In this document: positions 5,156 to 10,755 of the stretch, piece after piece | How positions within the stretch are numbered: position 1 is the stretch's first letter | Layout: each line of letters starts with the position of its first letter | NCBI GenBank assembly: GCA_002454335.1 | Contig: DKIP01000029.1 | Location: 1 to 10,755 of the forward strand | Length of the DNA: 10,755 nucleotides | Source: Cytophagaceae bacterium UBA6715 | Lineage (GTDB): Bacteria > Bacteroidota > Bacteroidia > Cytophagales > Spirosomataceae | Direction: 5' to 3' | Program-made: the position numbers and the translations under genes | Notes under the pieces: generated by a model | Told to the model about the DNA's origin: nothing | The model's input: only the letters and a program-made list of their open reading frames with translations | Databases searched by the model: none

Positions 5156-7474
5156 CTATTTAAATGTTACATCGAAGCGGTCGAGGTTCATCACTTTGGT
5201 CCATGCCGCAACGAAATCTTTCACAAACTTTGTTTGTGAATCTTTCGTTGCGTAGACTTCCGCTAAAGCACGTAGTTCTGAATTCGAACCGAAAATCAAA
5301 TCGGCGCGTGTCGCTGTCGCAACCACTTCACCTTTTTCATTTTTCCCTACATACTTTTCTTTGGTTTCGTCTGTTGGTTTCCAGGTAGTCCCCATCTCCA
5401 ACAAGTTCACAAAGAAGTCGTTTGTCAAGGCATCTTTCTTCGTGGTAAAAACACCGTGTTTTGAACCATCGTAATTCGTATTCAACACTCGCATGCCACC
5501 GGTCAATACGGTCATTTCTGGCGCCGTCAATGTTAGTAATTGAGCTTTATCTACGAAGATCTCCTCGGTTGAAATCGTGTAGCGCGCCTTGGTGTAGTTG
5601 CGGAATCCATCGCCCATGGGTTCTAATAGGTTAACGGATGCGATGTCAGTTTGCTCTTGGGATGCATCCATACGACCCGGCGTAAATGGTACAGTTGTTT
5701 TCACTCCTGCATTCGCTGCCGCCTGCTCGATTGCTGCTGAGCCACCCAATACGATTAAATCCGCGATGGAGATTTTCTTCTTACCCGATTTTGCATTGAA
5801 TTCCTGTTGGATTTTCTCCAATACCGTCAACACTTTTTCCAATTGCTTTGGATTATTAACTTCCCAATTGCGCTGTGGCAATAAACGTATACGTGCACCA
5901 TTTGCGCCACCGCGGCGATCGGAGTGACGGTAGGTCGAAGCGGATGCCCAAGCGGTCGATACCAATTCGCTAATTGATAATCCTGAGTTTAATAATTTAG
6001 TTTTTAATGCCGCGATATCTTGTGCGTTTACGACCTCGTGATTTAAGGCAGGAATTGGGTCTTGCCATAACAATTGCTCCTTAGGAACTTCGGGTCCTAA
6101 ATACGTTGAGCTTGGCCCCATGTCGCGGTGCGTTAATTTGAACCATGCTTTGGCAAAAGTCTTCGCAAACAATTCTGGGTTGTCTAGGAAGCTACGGGAA
6201 ATCTTCTCGTAAATCGGATCAGCGCGTAAGGCGATGTCCGTTGTCAACATGGTCGGCTTGTGGAAAGTATTTTTGTCAAAGGCGTCTGGGATAATGTTTG
6301 CGCTATTTTTCGCAACCCATTGATTGGCTCCCGCTGGGCTCTTCTCCAATGTCCACTCGTTGTTAAATAATAAGTGTAAGTATCCGATACCCCATTGCGT
6401 CGGCGTCGAAGTCCATGTTACTTCTAATCCGGATGTAATTGCATCTTTCCCTTTTCCTGATTTATAGGTACTCTTCCAACCCATTCCTTGCTCCTCGATA
6501 CCGGCTGCTTCTGGATCTGGGCCAACGTGTGTTGCTGGGCCTGCACCGTGCGTCTTACCAAAGGTATGACCACCTGCGATTAACGCAACTGTTTCTTCAT
6601 CATTCATCGCCATGCGACCGAAGGTCTCACGGATATCTTTGGCAGAGGCTACCGGATCTGGTACGCCATTAGGTCCTTCGGGGTTCACATAGATTAAACC
6701 CATTTGTACAGCTGCCAAAGGAGATTCCAATTTGCGATCACCCGAGTAACGGTTTTTATCGTCTAACCATTTCTTCTCAGAACCCCAGTATACGTTTTCT
6801 TCTGGCTCCCAGACGTCTGTGCGTCCACCAGCAAAACCAAAGGTTTTAAAACCCATTTGTTCCAGCGCAACGTTCCCTGTTAAGACCATTAAATCAGCCC
6901 AAGAAATCTTATCGCCATATTTTTGTTTGATTGGCCATAACAAACGACGCGCCTTATCCAGGTTTGTATTATCTGGCCAAGAGTTTAGCGGAGAGAAACG
7001 CTGTTGGCCTGCACGCGCACCACCACGTCCATCTCCTGAACGGTAGGTACCCGCACTATGCCAAGCCATGCGGATAAACAAGGGACCATAATTACCAAAG
7101 TCGGCAGGCCACCAGTCTTGTGATTTTGTCAAAACAGCCGCGATGTCTTTTTTTAATCCGAAATAGTCAAGGCTCTTAAATGCTTTGATGTAGTTGAAGT
7201 CGGGCCCCATCGGATTCGACTTTTCTGAGTTTTGACGGAGAATGCTAACGTTCAATTGGCTTGGCCACCAATCCTTGTTTGTTGTTGCATCACGCTTACC
7301 CGTGTGGGGATTGATGCCAGCGTGTGGGTTTGCACCCGCTGCAGCATGTGGGTTAGCGCCATGTGTATTTGATGCGTGAGGGTTTGCACCTGCTGCTGCA
7401 TGTGGATTTGCGTATTCTTGCGCTTGAGCTGCTGTCGCTGCAAAAATCGCACTGATGATTAGTAGTTTTTTCAT
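5156..7474 (-). CDS. katG: Catalase-peroxidase KatG, exported form with N-terminal Asn-Pro-His repeats
   Basis: A 772-residue bifunctional haem enzyme that breaks down hydrogen peroxide. Distal triad: Arg135, Trp138, His139 (in IRMAWHSAGTYR). Trp138, Tyr262 (GLIYVNPEG) and Met288 (GRMAMND) are the residues of the Met-Tyr-Trp cross-link needed for catalase activity. The proximal haem ligand is His303 (GGHTFGKTHGAG). Ser348 corresponds to Ser315 of the M. tuberculosis enzyme. The haem-free C-terminal domain is complete (STAWASASTYR.. to VMNLDRFDVTFK). Most KatGs are cytoplasmic; this one begins with a Sec signal peptide (residues 1-18, cut after AQA) with no twin-arginine motif, then five NPH motifs and one THG in residues 22-59 before the usual start of the catalytic body (NKDWWP, 66-71). 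The next Met (89) lies inside the conserved region, so the exported start is the only plausible one. Export to the periplasm is inferred by analogy with KatP- and Legionella KatA-type enzymes. It is transcribed divergently from oxyR across a shared operator. Confidence 0.97.
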   Translation of the reverse strand: MKKLLIISAIFAATAAQAQEYANPHAAAGANPHASNTHGANPHAAAGANPHAGINPHTGKRDATTNKDWWPSQLNVSILRQNSEKSNPMGPDFNYIKAFKSLDYFGLKKDIAAVLTKSQDWWPADFGNYGPLFIRMAWHSAGTYRSGDGRGGARAGQQRFSPLNSWPDNTNLDKARRLLWPIKQKYGDKISWADLMVLTGNVALEQMGFKTFGFAGGRTDVWEPEENVYWGSEKKWLDDKNRYSGDRKLESPLAAVQMGLIYVNPEGPNGVPDPVASAKDIRETFGRMAMNDEETVALIAGGHTFGKTHGAGPATHVGPDPEAAGIEEQGMGWKSTYKSGKGKDAITSGLEVTWTSTPTQWGIGYLHLLFNNEWTLEKSPAGANQWVAKNSANIIPDAFDKNTFHKPTMLTTDIALRADPIYEKISRSFLDNPELFAKTFAKAWFKLTHRDMGPSSTYLGPEVPKEQLLWQDPIPALNHEVVNAQDIAALKTKLLNSGLSISELVSTAWASASTYRHSDRRGGANGARIRLLPQRNWEVNNPKQLEKVLTVLEKIQQEFNAKSGKKKISIADLIVLGGSAAIEQAAANAGVKTTVPFTPGRMDASQEQTDIASVNLLEPMGDGFRNYTKARYTISTEEIFVDKAQLLTLTAPEMTVLTGGMRVLNTNYDGSKHGVFTTKKDALTNDFFVNLLEMGTTWKPTDETKEKYVGKNEKGEVVATATRADLIFGSNSELRALAEVYATKDSQTKFVKDFVAAWTKVMNLDRFDVTFK
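7298..7411 (-). repeat. In-frame tandem repeat encoding His-rich NPH units in KatG
   Basis: Encodes residues 22-59 of KatG as two units: ANPHAAAGANPHASNTHG (22-39) and ANPHAAAGANPHA followed by GINPHTG (40-59). Over the first 13 codons of the two copies the amino acids are identical, while six codons differ, all synonymously (for example GCA/GCT, AAT/AAC, CCT/CCA). This indicates an old duplication held at protein level rather than a recent slippage event. Confidence 0.85.
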
Positions 7475-7495
7475 GATTCTTGATTTTTAGTGCCG

Positions 7496-7527
7496 CCAAT
7501 TTAATCGCGAACCTTTAATAGAGAAAA
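7496..7527 (-). promoter_or_regulatory. Candidate katG promoter
   Basis: On the minus strand: TTTT (7527-7524), a 20-base spacer and TAAATTGG (7503-7496), one mismatch from TAnnTTTG, 21 bases before the katG ATG. The -33 element touches the edge of the OxyR operator (7527-7563), the place expected for an activator. The weak -35-like and imperfect -7 elements fit a promoter that needs help from a regulator. Confidence 0.5.
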
Positions 7528-7546
7528 CTGAAATTTTCTATATTTG
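7514..7546 (+). promoter_or_regulatory. Candidate oxyR promoter
   Basis: TATATTTG at 7539-7546 is a full match to TAnnTTTG. The best -33 candidate is TTTA at 7514-7517 with a 21-base spacer, which is weak. The -7 element lies inside the proposed OxyR operator, so OxyR binding would block its own promoter, a common arrangement in the LysR family. Confidence 0.55.
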
Positions 7547-7563
7547 GCATAGATAAAATCTAT
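7527..7563. promoter_or_regulatory. OxyR operator between katG and oxyR
   Basis: The 37-base site reads ACTG-N7-CTAT-N7-ATAG-N7-CTAT. The E. coli OxyR consensus is four ATAG/CTAT tetranucleotides with seven-base gaps; here three are perfect (CTAT 7538-7541, ATAG 7549-7552, CTAT 7560-7563), the first is 2 of 4, and every gap is exactly seven. The right half also has the preferred internal T and A (ATAGATAAAATCTAT) and the LysR-type T-N11-A core. It overlaps the oxyR -7 element, ends four bases before the oxyR ATG, and adjoins the proposed katG -33 element. This is the only long patterned site in the 93-base divergent intergenic region. Confidence 0.75.
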
Positions 7564-7567
7564 ACAC

Positions 7568-8464
7568 ATGAATATTCATCAATTGGAGTATATTTTGGCC
7601 GTTGACCAATTTAAAAGTTTTAGCAAGGCAGCTGATTATTGTCATGTGACGCAGGCGACTTTGAGTGCCATGGTGAAGAAATTGGAAGAGCAATTGGATA
7701 TCGTGATTTTTGATCGGAAGGCAAATCCGATTGCGACCACGGAGAATGGGCGAGCGATTTTGGATCAGGCCCAGCAGGTTGTGGCACATGCAAATGCTTT
7801 ACTCGCTTCATCTAAGGCGATTAATCAGAAAATCGAGGGGCGTATTAAAATGGGCATTATTCCTACCATAGCTAGTTCGATTTTACCTTTAATTATGAAA
7901 AAATTGGTTGATAAGTATCCGCTTTTGTATTTGGAGATATATGAGGTGACGACCAATCAATTAGTCAAGGATTTGCGTGAGGGGAAATTAGATGTGGGAA
8001 TTTTGAGTACGCCTATTGCGGCTACTGATTTGGAGACGGAGTTGATGTATGTGGAAGATTTGCGCTTATATGGACACATGGCTGCTGGGGAAGGTAGACT
8101 GAGTAAGGCGGCACTGAGCCAACAGCGGATTTTTTTATTGCAAGAGGGGCACTGTTTGAGGGATCAAATTATCCAACTCTGTGGATTGAAAAAGCATAAA
8201 TTCTTGCCTGTTAATTTGTCGGTCGAATCAAACACTTTTGATACTTTATTAAATCTCGTGGATACCTTTCAAGGGATGACCTTGTTGCCGGCTTTGTATG
8301 TAAGTCAGTTGAAAGAGGAAAGGAGGCAACATTTATTGGAACTCACGGACGGCAGCCTGAGTCGTGAAGTGAGTATCTGTTATTACAGGCCTTATGCCAA
8401 ATGGAATATTATTCGTCGTTTACAAACAGAAATTAAAGAAATAGTTCAGAAACATTTGGAATAG
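7568..8464 (+). CDS. oxyR: Hydrogen-peroxide-sensing LysR-type regulator OxyR
   Basis: A 298-residue LysR-family protein. The N-terminal winged helix-turn-helix (about 1-60) includes SFSKAADYCHVTQATLSAMV and a linker helix follows. The co-inducer domain (about 90-298) carries the redox pair Cys196 and Cys205 in GHCLRDQIIQLC, with the same nine-residue separation and flanking residues as Cys199/Cys208 of E. coli OxyR. Thr100 (in GIIPT) and Thr129 align with residues of the peroxide pocket. In the family, peroxide oxidises the first Cys, a disulfide forms, and the changed tetramer activates katG, ahpCF, dps and similar genes. Length matches E. coli OxyR (305). It is divergent from katG with an operator between them, which makes katG its near-certain target and autoregulation likely. 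Translation from 7568 is favoured because the family begins with MNIHQLEY-type sequence. Confidence 0.96.
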   Translation: MNIHQLEYILAVDQFKSFSKAADYCHVTQATLSAMVKKLEEQLDIVIFDRKANPIATTENGRAILDQAQQVVAHANALLASSKAINQKIEGRIKMGIIPTIASSILPLIMKKLVDKYPLLYLEIYEVTTNQLVKDLREGKLDVGILSTPIAATDLETELMYVEDLRLYGHMAAGEGRLSKAALSQQRIFLLQEGHCLRDQIIQLCGLKKHKFLPVNLSVESNTFDTLLNLVDTFQGMTLLPALYVSQLKEERRQHLLELTDGSLSREVSICYYRPYAKWNIIRRLQTEIKEIVQKHLE

Positions 8465-8468
8465 GTAC

Positions 8469-8498
8469 TTGCGTAATTGATTTTTCATTTTAACTTTG
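8469..8498 (+). promoter_or_regulatory. Promoter of the membrane protein/winged-helix/DUF4153 operon
   Basis: TTG (8469-8471), a 19-base spacer and TAACTTTG (8491-8498), a full match to TAnnTTTG. The ATG of the first gene is at 8520, so the leader is short (roughly 10-18 bases). The element begins only five bases after the oxyR stop. Confidence 0.65.
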
Positions 8499-8504
8499 CA
8501 CCAC

Positions 8505-8514
8505 AAAGTACTTT
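8505..8514. promoter_or_regulatory. Ten-base palindrome at the operon start, possible operator
   Basis: AAAGTACTTT is a perfect palindrome between the -7 element (8491-8498) and the ATG (8520), at the expected transcription start. It could be an operator for the winged-helix protein encoded in the operon, but a single A/T-rich 10-base palindrome is weak evidence. Confidence 0.25.
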
Positions 8515-8519
8515 TTTAT

Positions 8520-9143
8520 ATGAAAAATCACGAAGAGCAGTTGGCCGCTATCCAAGAAATGCGGAATATGATGGATCAGGCAACCCGATTTAAATCGATA
8601 AGTGGCCTTTCCGGTATGATTGCAGGTTTATTATCCTTGCTTAGTCTATACATGGTTTATTTACAAACAGGCATTAGCCCATTTGAAGCAGAGGCGTTGG
8701 AGCGCATTTGGCATGGTTCCAATCAGATACAAATTAGTTGCATTTTTATTGCCCTTTTAGTCGCATGCTTGGGACTTGGATTATACATGGCTAGGCGAAA
8801 TGCACGCCAAGCAGGTAAAAATGTGTGGGATGGGTCTGCGAAGCGACTTTCTTTGAGTTTACTTATCCCGGTTTTGGTGGGAGGCATATTTTCTGTGCTT
8901 TTGATTCGATTAGGCTTAGTGGCCCTATTGGCTCCCGTCACGCTTTTGTTTTATGGGATGGGTTTACTGAGTGCTAGTAAGTATACTTTGGAGGCCATTC
9001 GTACGGTTGGCCTCATTATTACGGGACTTGGGCTTCTTGCCACAGGTTTTTTGTCTTATGGTTTATTGATTTGGGCCTTAGGTTTTGGCTTGGTTCATAT
9101 CCTATATGGTTTCATCATTTATATTCGATACGAACGTGTCTAA
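8520..9143 (+). CDS. Six-helix integral membrane protein, first gene of a winged-helix/DUF4153 operon
   Basis: A 207-residue protein whose function I do not recognise. A charged N-terminal segment (MKNHEEQLAAIQEMRNMMDQ, probably helical and cytoplasmic) precedes about six hydrophobic helices: 27-49, 68-90, 110-128, 131-152, 160-180 and 182-203. A basic loop between helices 2 and 3 (ARRNARQAGK, 91-100) suggests that loop is cytoplasmic. A longer in-frame reading from TTG at 8496 exists, but that codon sits inside the -7 promoter element, so the ATG at 8520 is chosen. Its end overlaps the next gene by eight bases (GTG at 9136), indicating coupled translation. Such proteins occur beside small winged-helix regulators in Bacteroidota, from memory of the families. 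A structural or sensory membrane role alongside DUF4153 is inference. Confidence 0.85.
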   Translation: MKNHEEQLAAIQEMRNMMDQATRFKSISGLSGMIAGLLSLLSLYMVYLQTGISPFEAEALERIWHGSNQIQISCIFIALLVACLGLGLYMARRNARQAGKNVWDGSAKRLSLSLLIPVLVGGIFSVLLIRLGLVALLAPVTLLFYGMGLLSASKYTLEAIRTVGLIITGLGLLATGFLSYGLLIWALGFGLVHILYGFIIYIRYERV

Positions 9144-9438
9144 TTTCATCGAGGAGTTAAATAAGGCTTTTGAGAGTCGGGTTCGGCTGGGCATGATGGC
9201 CTTACTGGTCGTTCAGGAGGAGATTGACTTTGCAAGCCTCAAGGAATCCCTGCAATTGAGCGATGGAAACTTGGCGAGCCACATGCAGGCGCTTGAAAAA
9301 TTAGGCTATGTAGAAGTCAGAAAACAATTTATAGGTCGGAAACCCAATACACAATATGCGGCTACAGAATTAGGACGTAGTGCCTTTTCGGCCCATTTAC
9401 TTTCGTTGGAAAAACTCATTAAAAAAATGCAATCGTAG
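9136..9438 (+). CDS. Small winged-helix transcriptional regulator (HTH_34/MarR-like)
   Basis: A 100-residue protein that is essentially one winged helix-turn-helix: helix 1 about 3-24 (FIEELNKAFESRVRLGMMAL), helix 2 about 31-39, recognition helix about 42-55 (SDGNLASHMQALEK), wing about 58-74 (YVEVRKQFIGRKPNTQY) and a C-terminal dimerisation helix (80-98). This matches the ArsR/MarR-like HTH_34 group, where the protein starts just before FIEELNKAFESRVRLG. I therefore choose GTG at 9136, which overlaps the upstream stop by eight bases. In-frame ATGs at 9085 and 9106 would add 10-17 residues taken from the upstream gene's helix-coding region in another frame and look like shadow sequence. No ligand-binding domain is present, so its signal may be a partner protein. 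It probably regulates its own operon (inference). Confidence 0.88.
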   Translation: MSNFIEELNKAFESRVRLGMMALLVVQEEIDFASLKESLQLSDGNLASHMQALEKLGYVEVRKQFIGRKPNTQYAATELGRSAFSAHLLSLEKLIKKMQS

Positions 9439-9439
9439 T

Positions 9440-10684
9440 ATGAAAAATCAAATTAAAGAACATATCCAGGAGGCGGCGATTTTGGAACAATTATACCGTT
9501 CAAATCCATCTGCATTCAAGCGTGCATTTCATGAAATTTATCCGGAAATCCAGTCGGAGCTCAGTGCCCAAATCTGGGCAGAAAGATTGCGGAGTAGGTC
9601 CGAGGAAATTACTTGGGGGCTTGCAAAAGATTGGACCTTTGTGGGAATTATCGCTTTGTTTATTGCATTTTTTATGCAATTCCCGGATTGGGCATCCATT
9701 TCACATGATTTCTATTTCCCACGAAACATGGCATTTATCGTGATGCCTGGTTTGGCTGCCTTTTTCTCCTATAAGCAAGGCTTGGCGTGGAAAGATCTAG
9801 TTGTGCCGATTATTTTTATGTTGATTTCCGGTTTGTTTATCAATTTTCTGCCACAAAATACCACGAGTGATACCCTAATTTTAAGTTGTATTCACTTGCC
9901 AGTTTTTATATGGCTATTGGTCGGCTATGTGTATTGCGGTGCTGATTTATCTCGGATTGAAAAACGCATTGAATTTCTGCGTTTTCATGGAGATTTGTTG
10001 GTGATGAGTGCCGTGATATTATTAGCCGGTGGCCTTTTTACCGCTTTAACGATTAATTTGTTCAATTTGATTGGAATCAACATTGAAGATTTATACTTCC
10101 GCTATTTGGTGCTTTCTGCCTTGCCATCTGTGCCTTTGTTGGCGACTTTATTGGTCCAACATAATCCTATGCTCGTTAGCAAGATTTCCCCGGTGATTGC
10201 GCGGATTTTCACACCCTTGGTGACGTTGATGTTGCTTATTTTCTTGGTAGCGTTTATTTATTCGGGGAAGGATCCGTATAATGACCGGGATTTTTTGTTG
10301 ATTTTTAATGGAATTTTGATCGGTGTGATGGCATTGTTGTTGTTTTCCGTGAGTGAGTCAACGAAGGATGCGGCTTCTCAGTTTCAAAGGATTTCACTTA
10401 TTGTTTTAGCCTTGTTAGCGATTATTAATAATGGCATTGCTTTATCAGCCATTGCCTTTCGTTTGATGGAGATGGGGATAACGCCTAACCGATTGGCGGT
10501 TTTGGGAAGTAATTTATTGGTATTATTGAATTTGACTTTCGTGACGCGCCAATTGCTTGGCTTGTTGAACGGGAAAAAAACGCTCGCGGATGTGGAGGCT
10601 AGTATGACGCGATTTTTGCCTTATTATGCCCTATGGGCAGCCATTGTGAGCTTTATTTTTCCGCTGGTTTTTTCTTTTCAATAG
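9440..10684 (+). CDS. DUF4153 polytopic membrane protein
   Basis: A 414-residue membrane protein of the DUF4153 type. A soluble, probably cytoplasmic N-terminal region (1-62, with a helix MKNQIKEHIQEAAILEQLYR) is followed by about eleven hydrophobic segments: 66-80, 96-110, 119-137, 145-163, 184-207, 222-239, 255-275, 286-304, 317-338, 351-372 and 393-412. The recognisable family core is around 180-305 (FHGDLLVMSAVILLAGGLFT, INIEDLYFRYLVLSALPSV, KDPYNDRDFLLIFN). No enzyme motif is evident and the family's function is unknown. The ATG at 9440 follows the regulator's stop by a single base. The upstream in-frame ATG at 9380 lies inside the regulator gene and would add 20 non-homologous residues, so it is rejected. 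It is the last gene of the three-gene operon. No clear terminator follows. Confidence 0.88.
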   Translation: MKNQIKEHIQEAAILEQLYRSNPSAFKRAFHEIYPEIQSELSAQIWAERLRSRSEEITWGLAKDWTFVGIIALFIAFFMQFPDWASISHDFYFPRNMAFIVMPGLAAFFSYKQGLAWKDLVVPIIFMLISGLFINFLPQNTTSDTLILSCIHLPVFIWLLVGYVYCGADLSRIEKRIEFLRFHGDLLVMSAVILLAGGLFTALTINLFNLIGINIEDLYFRYLVLSALPSVPLLATLLVQHNPMLVSKISPVIARIFTPLVTLMLLIFLVAFIYSGKDPYNDRDFLLIFNGILIGVMALLLFSVSESTKDAASQFQRISLIVLALLAIINNGIALSAIAFRLMEMGITPNRLAVLGSNLLVLLNLTFVTRQLLGLLNGKKTLADVEASMTRFLPYYALWAAIVSFIFPLVFSFQ

Positions 10685-10711
10685 GTTGATTTTGATTATC
10701 AGTTTTAGCGC

Positions 10712-10741
10712 TTTAAATGTGCTCGCACCTCCATACCTTTG
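10712..10741 (+). promoter_or_regulatory. Promoter-like element for a gene beyond the right edge
   Basis: TACCTTTG at 10734-10741 is a full match to TAnnTTTG, with TTT at 10712-10714 as a weak -33 element (19-base spacer). It lies in the 71-base gene-free tail after DUF4153, and 14 bases remain to the edge, so its gene starts outside the window. Confidence 0.45.
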
Positions 10742-10755
10742 GCAATCCTCCAAGG

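Noticed and set aside
5598..5927. Plus-strand open frame of 109 codons
   Set aside because: Antisense to the conserved C-terminal domain of KatG; no promoter or recognisable product.
8496..8519. TTG start extending the six-helix membrane protein by eight residues
   Set aside because: The TTG is part of the TAACTTTG promoter element, so it would lie upstream of or at the transcription start. ATG at 8520 begins a normal charged N-terminus.
9085..9135. Longer start (ATG 9085 or 9106) for the winged-helix gene
   Set aside because: The extra residues come from the upstream membrane protein's coding sequence in another frame. The regulator fold begins just after GTG 9136.
9380..9439. Longer start (ATG 9380) for the DUF4153 gene
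   Set aside because: It lies wholly inside the winged-helix gene and encodes a 20-residue piece that looks like frame-shifted regulator sequence. ATG 9440 directly follows the stop.
10685..10711. Possible terminator after DUF4153
   Set aside because: Only a four-base TGAT/ATCA stem before a short T-run, too weak to call.
1..10755. Mobile elements, CRISPR arrays, tRNA or rRNA genes
   Set aside because: No transposase, terminal inverted repeats, spaced direct repeats or RNA-gene-like sequences were seen; intergenic gaps are all under 100 bases.

Overview
The window looks like chromosomal DNA from a member of the Bacteroidota, possibly an aquatic Cytophagia-type bacterium (the phylum is well supported, the lower rank is a guess). 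The reasons are repeated promoter-like elements of the Bacteroidota type (TTG or TTTG, about 20 bases, TAnnTTTG), A-rich translation starts without Shine-Dalgarno sequences, signal peptides ending in ..AQ, and families typical of the phylum (XRE regulator with a 2TM domain, DUF4153 with a winged-helix partner, DUF1801/YdeI protein with a CDGSH tail). The window is gene-dense: no stretch over 300 bases lacks a gene, and I saw no tRNA, rRNA, transposase, CRISPR array or prophage signal.

Layout. Positions 1-1112 (minus) hold most of a cryptochrome/photolyase gene cut by the window edge. Diverging from it is a secreted, probably beta-barrel protein of unknown function (1196-1825, plus). A bidirectional terminator (1827-1850) separates that from a convergent secreted GH3 glycoside hydrolase (1853-3856, minus). 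Diverging from GH3 is a DUF1801/YdeI-type protein ending in a perfect CDGSH iron-sulfur motif (3910-4557, plus), followed by an XRE/2TM membrane-linked regulator (4617-5108, plus) with a promoter only four bases before its start codon. A second strong bidirectional terminator (5107-5141) ends that segment.

The middle of the window is a peroxide-defence module: a catalase-peroxidase KatG (5156-7474, minus) and a divergent OxyR (7568-8464, plus) with both redox cysteines at the spacing of the E. coli protein. The intergenic region carries an almost ideal OxyR operator (7527-7563: three of four tetranucleotide half-sites perfect, all spacings exact). It overlaps the oxyR -7 element and abuts the proposed katG -33 element, a geometry suited to autorepression of oxyR and activation of katG. 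Unusually, KatG has a Sec-type signal peptide followed by a tandem Asn-Pro-His repeat, so it is probably exported and may bind metal or haem at its N-terminus.

The right end (8520-10684, plus) is a tight three-gene operon: a six-helix membrane protein, a 100-residue winged-helix regulator starting at an overlapping GTG, and a DUF4153 membrane protein beginning one base after the regulator's stop. A promoter precedes it, and another promoter-like element at the window's end probably serves a downstream gene outside the window.

The best candidates for something new are the NPH-repeat exported KatG with its OxyR operator, the CDGSH-tailed DUF1801/YdeI protein, and the membrane protein/winged-helix/DUF4153 operon, whose function is unknown to me.
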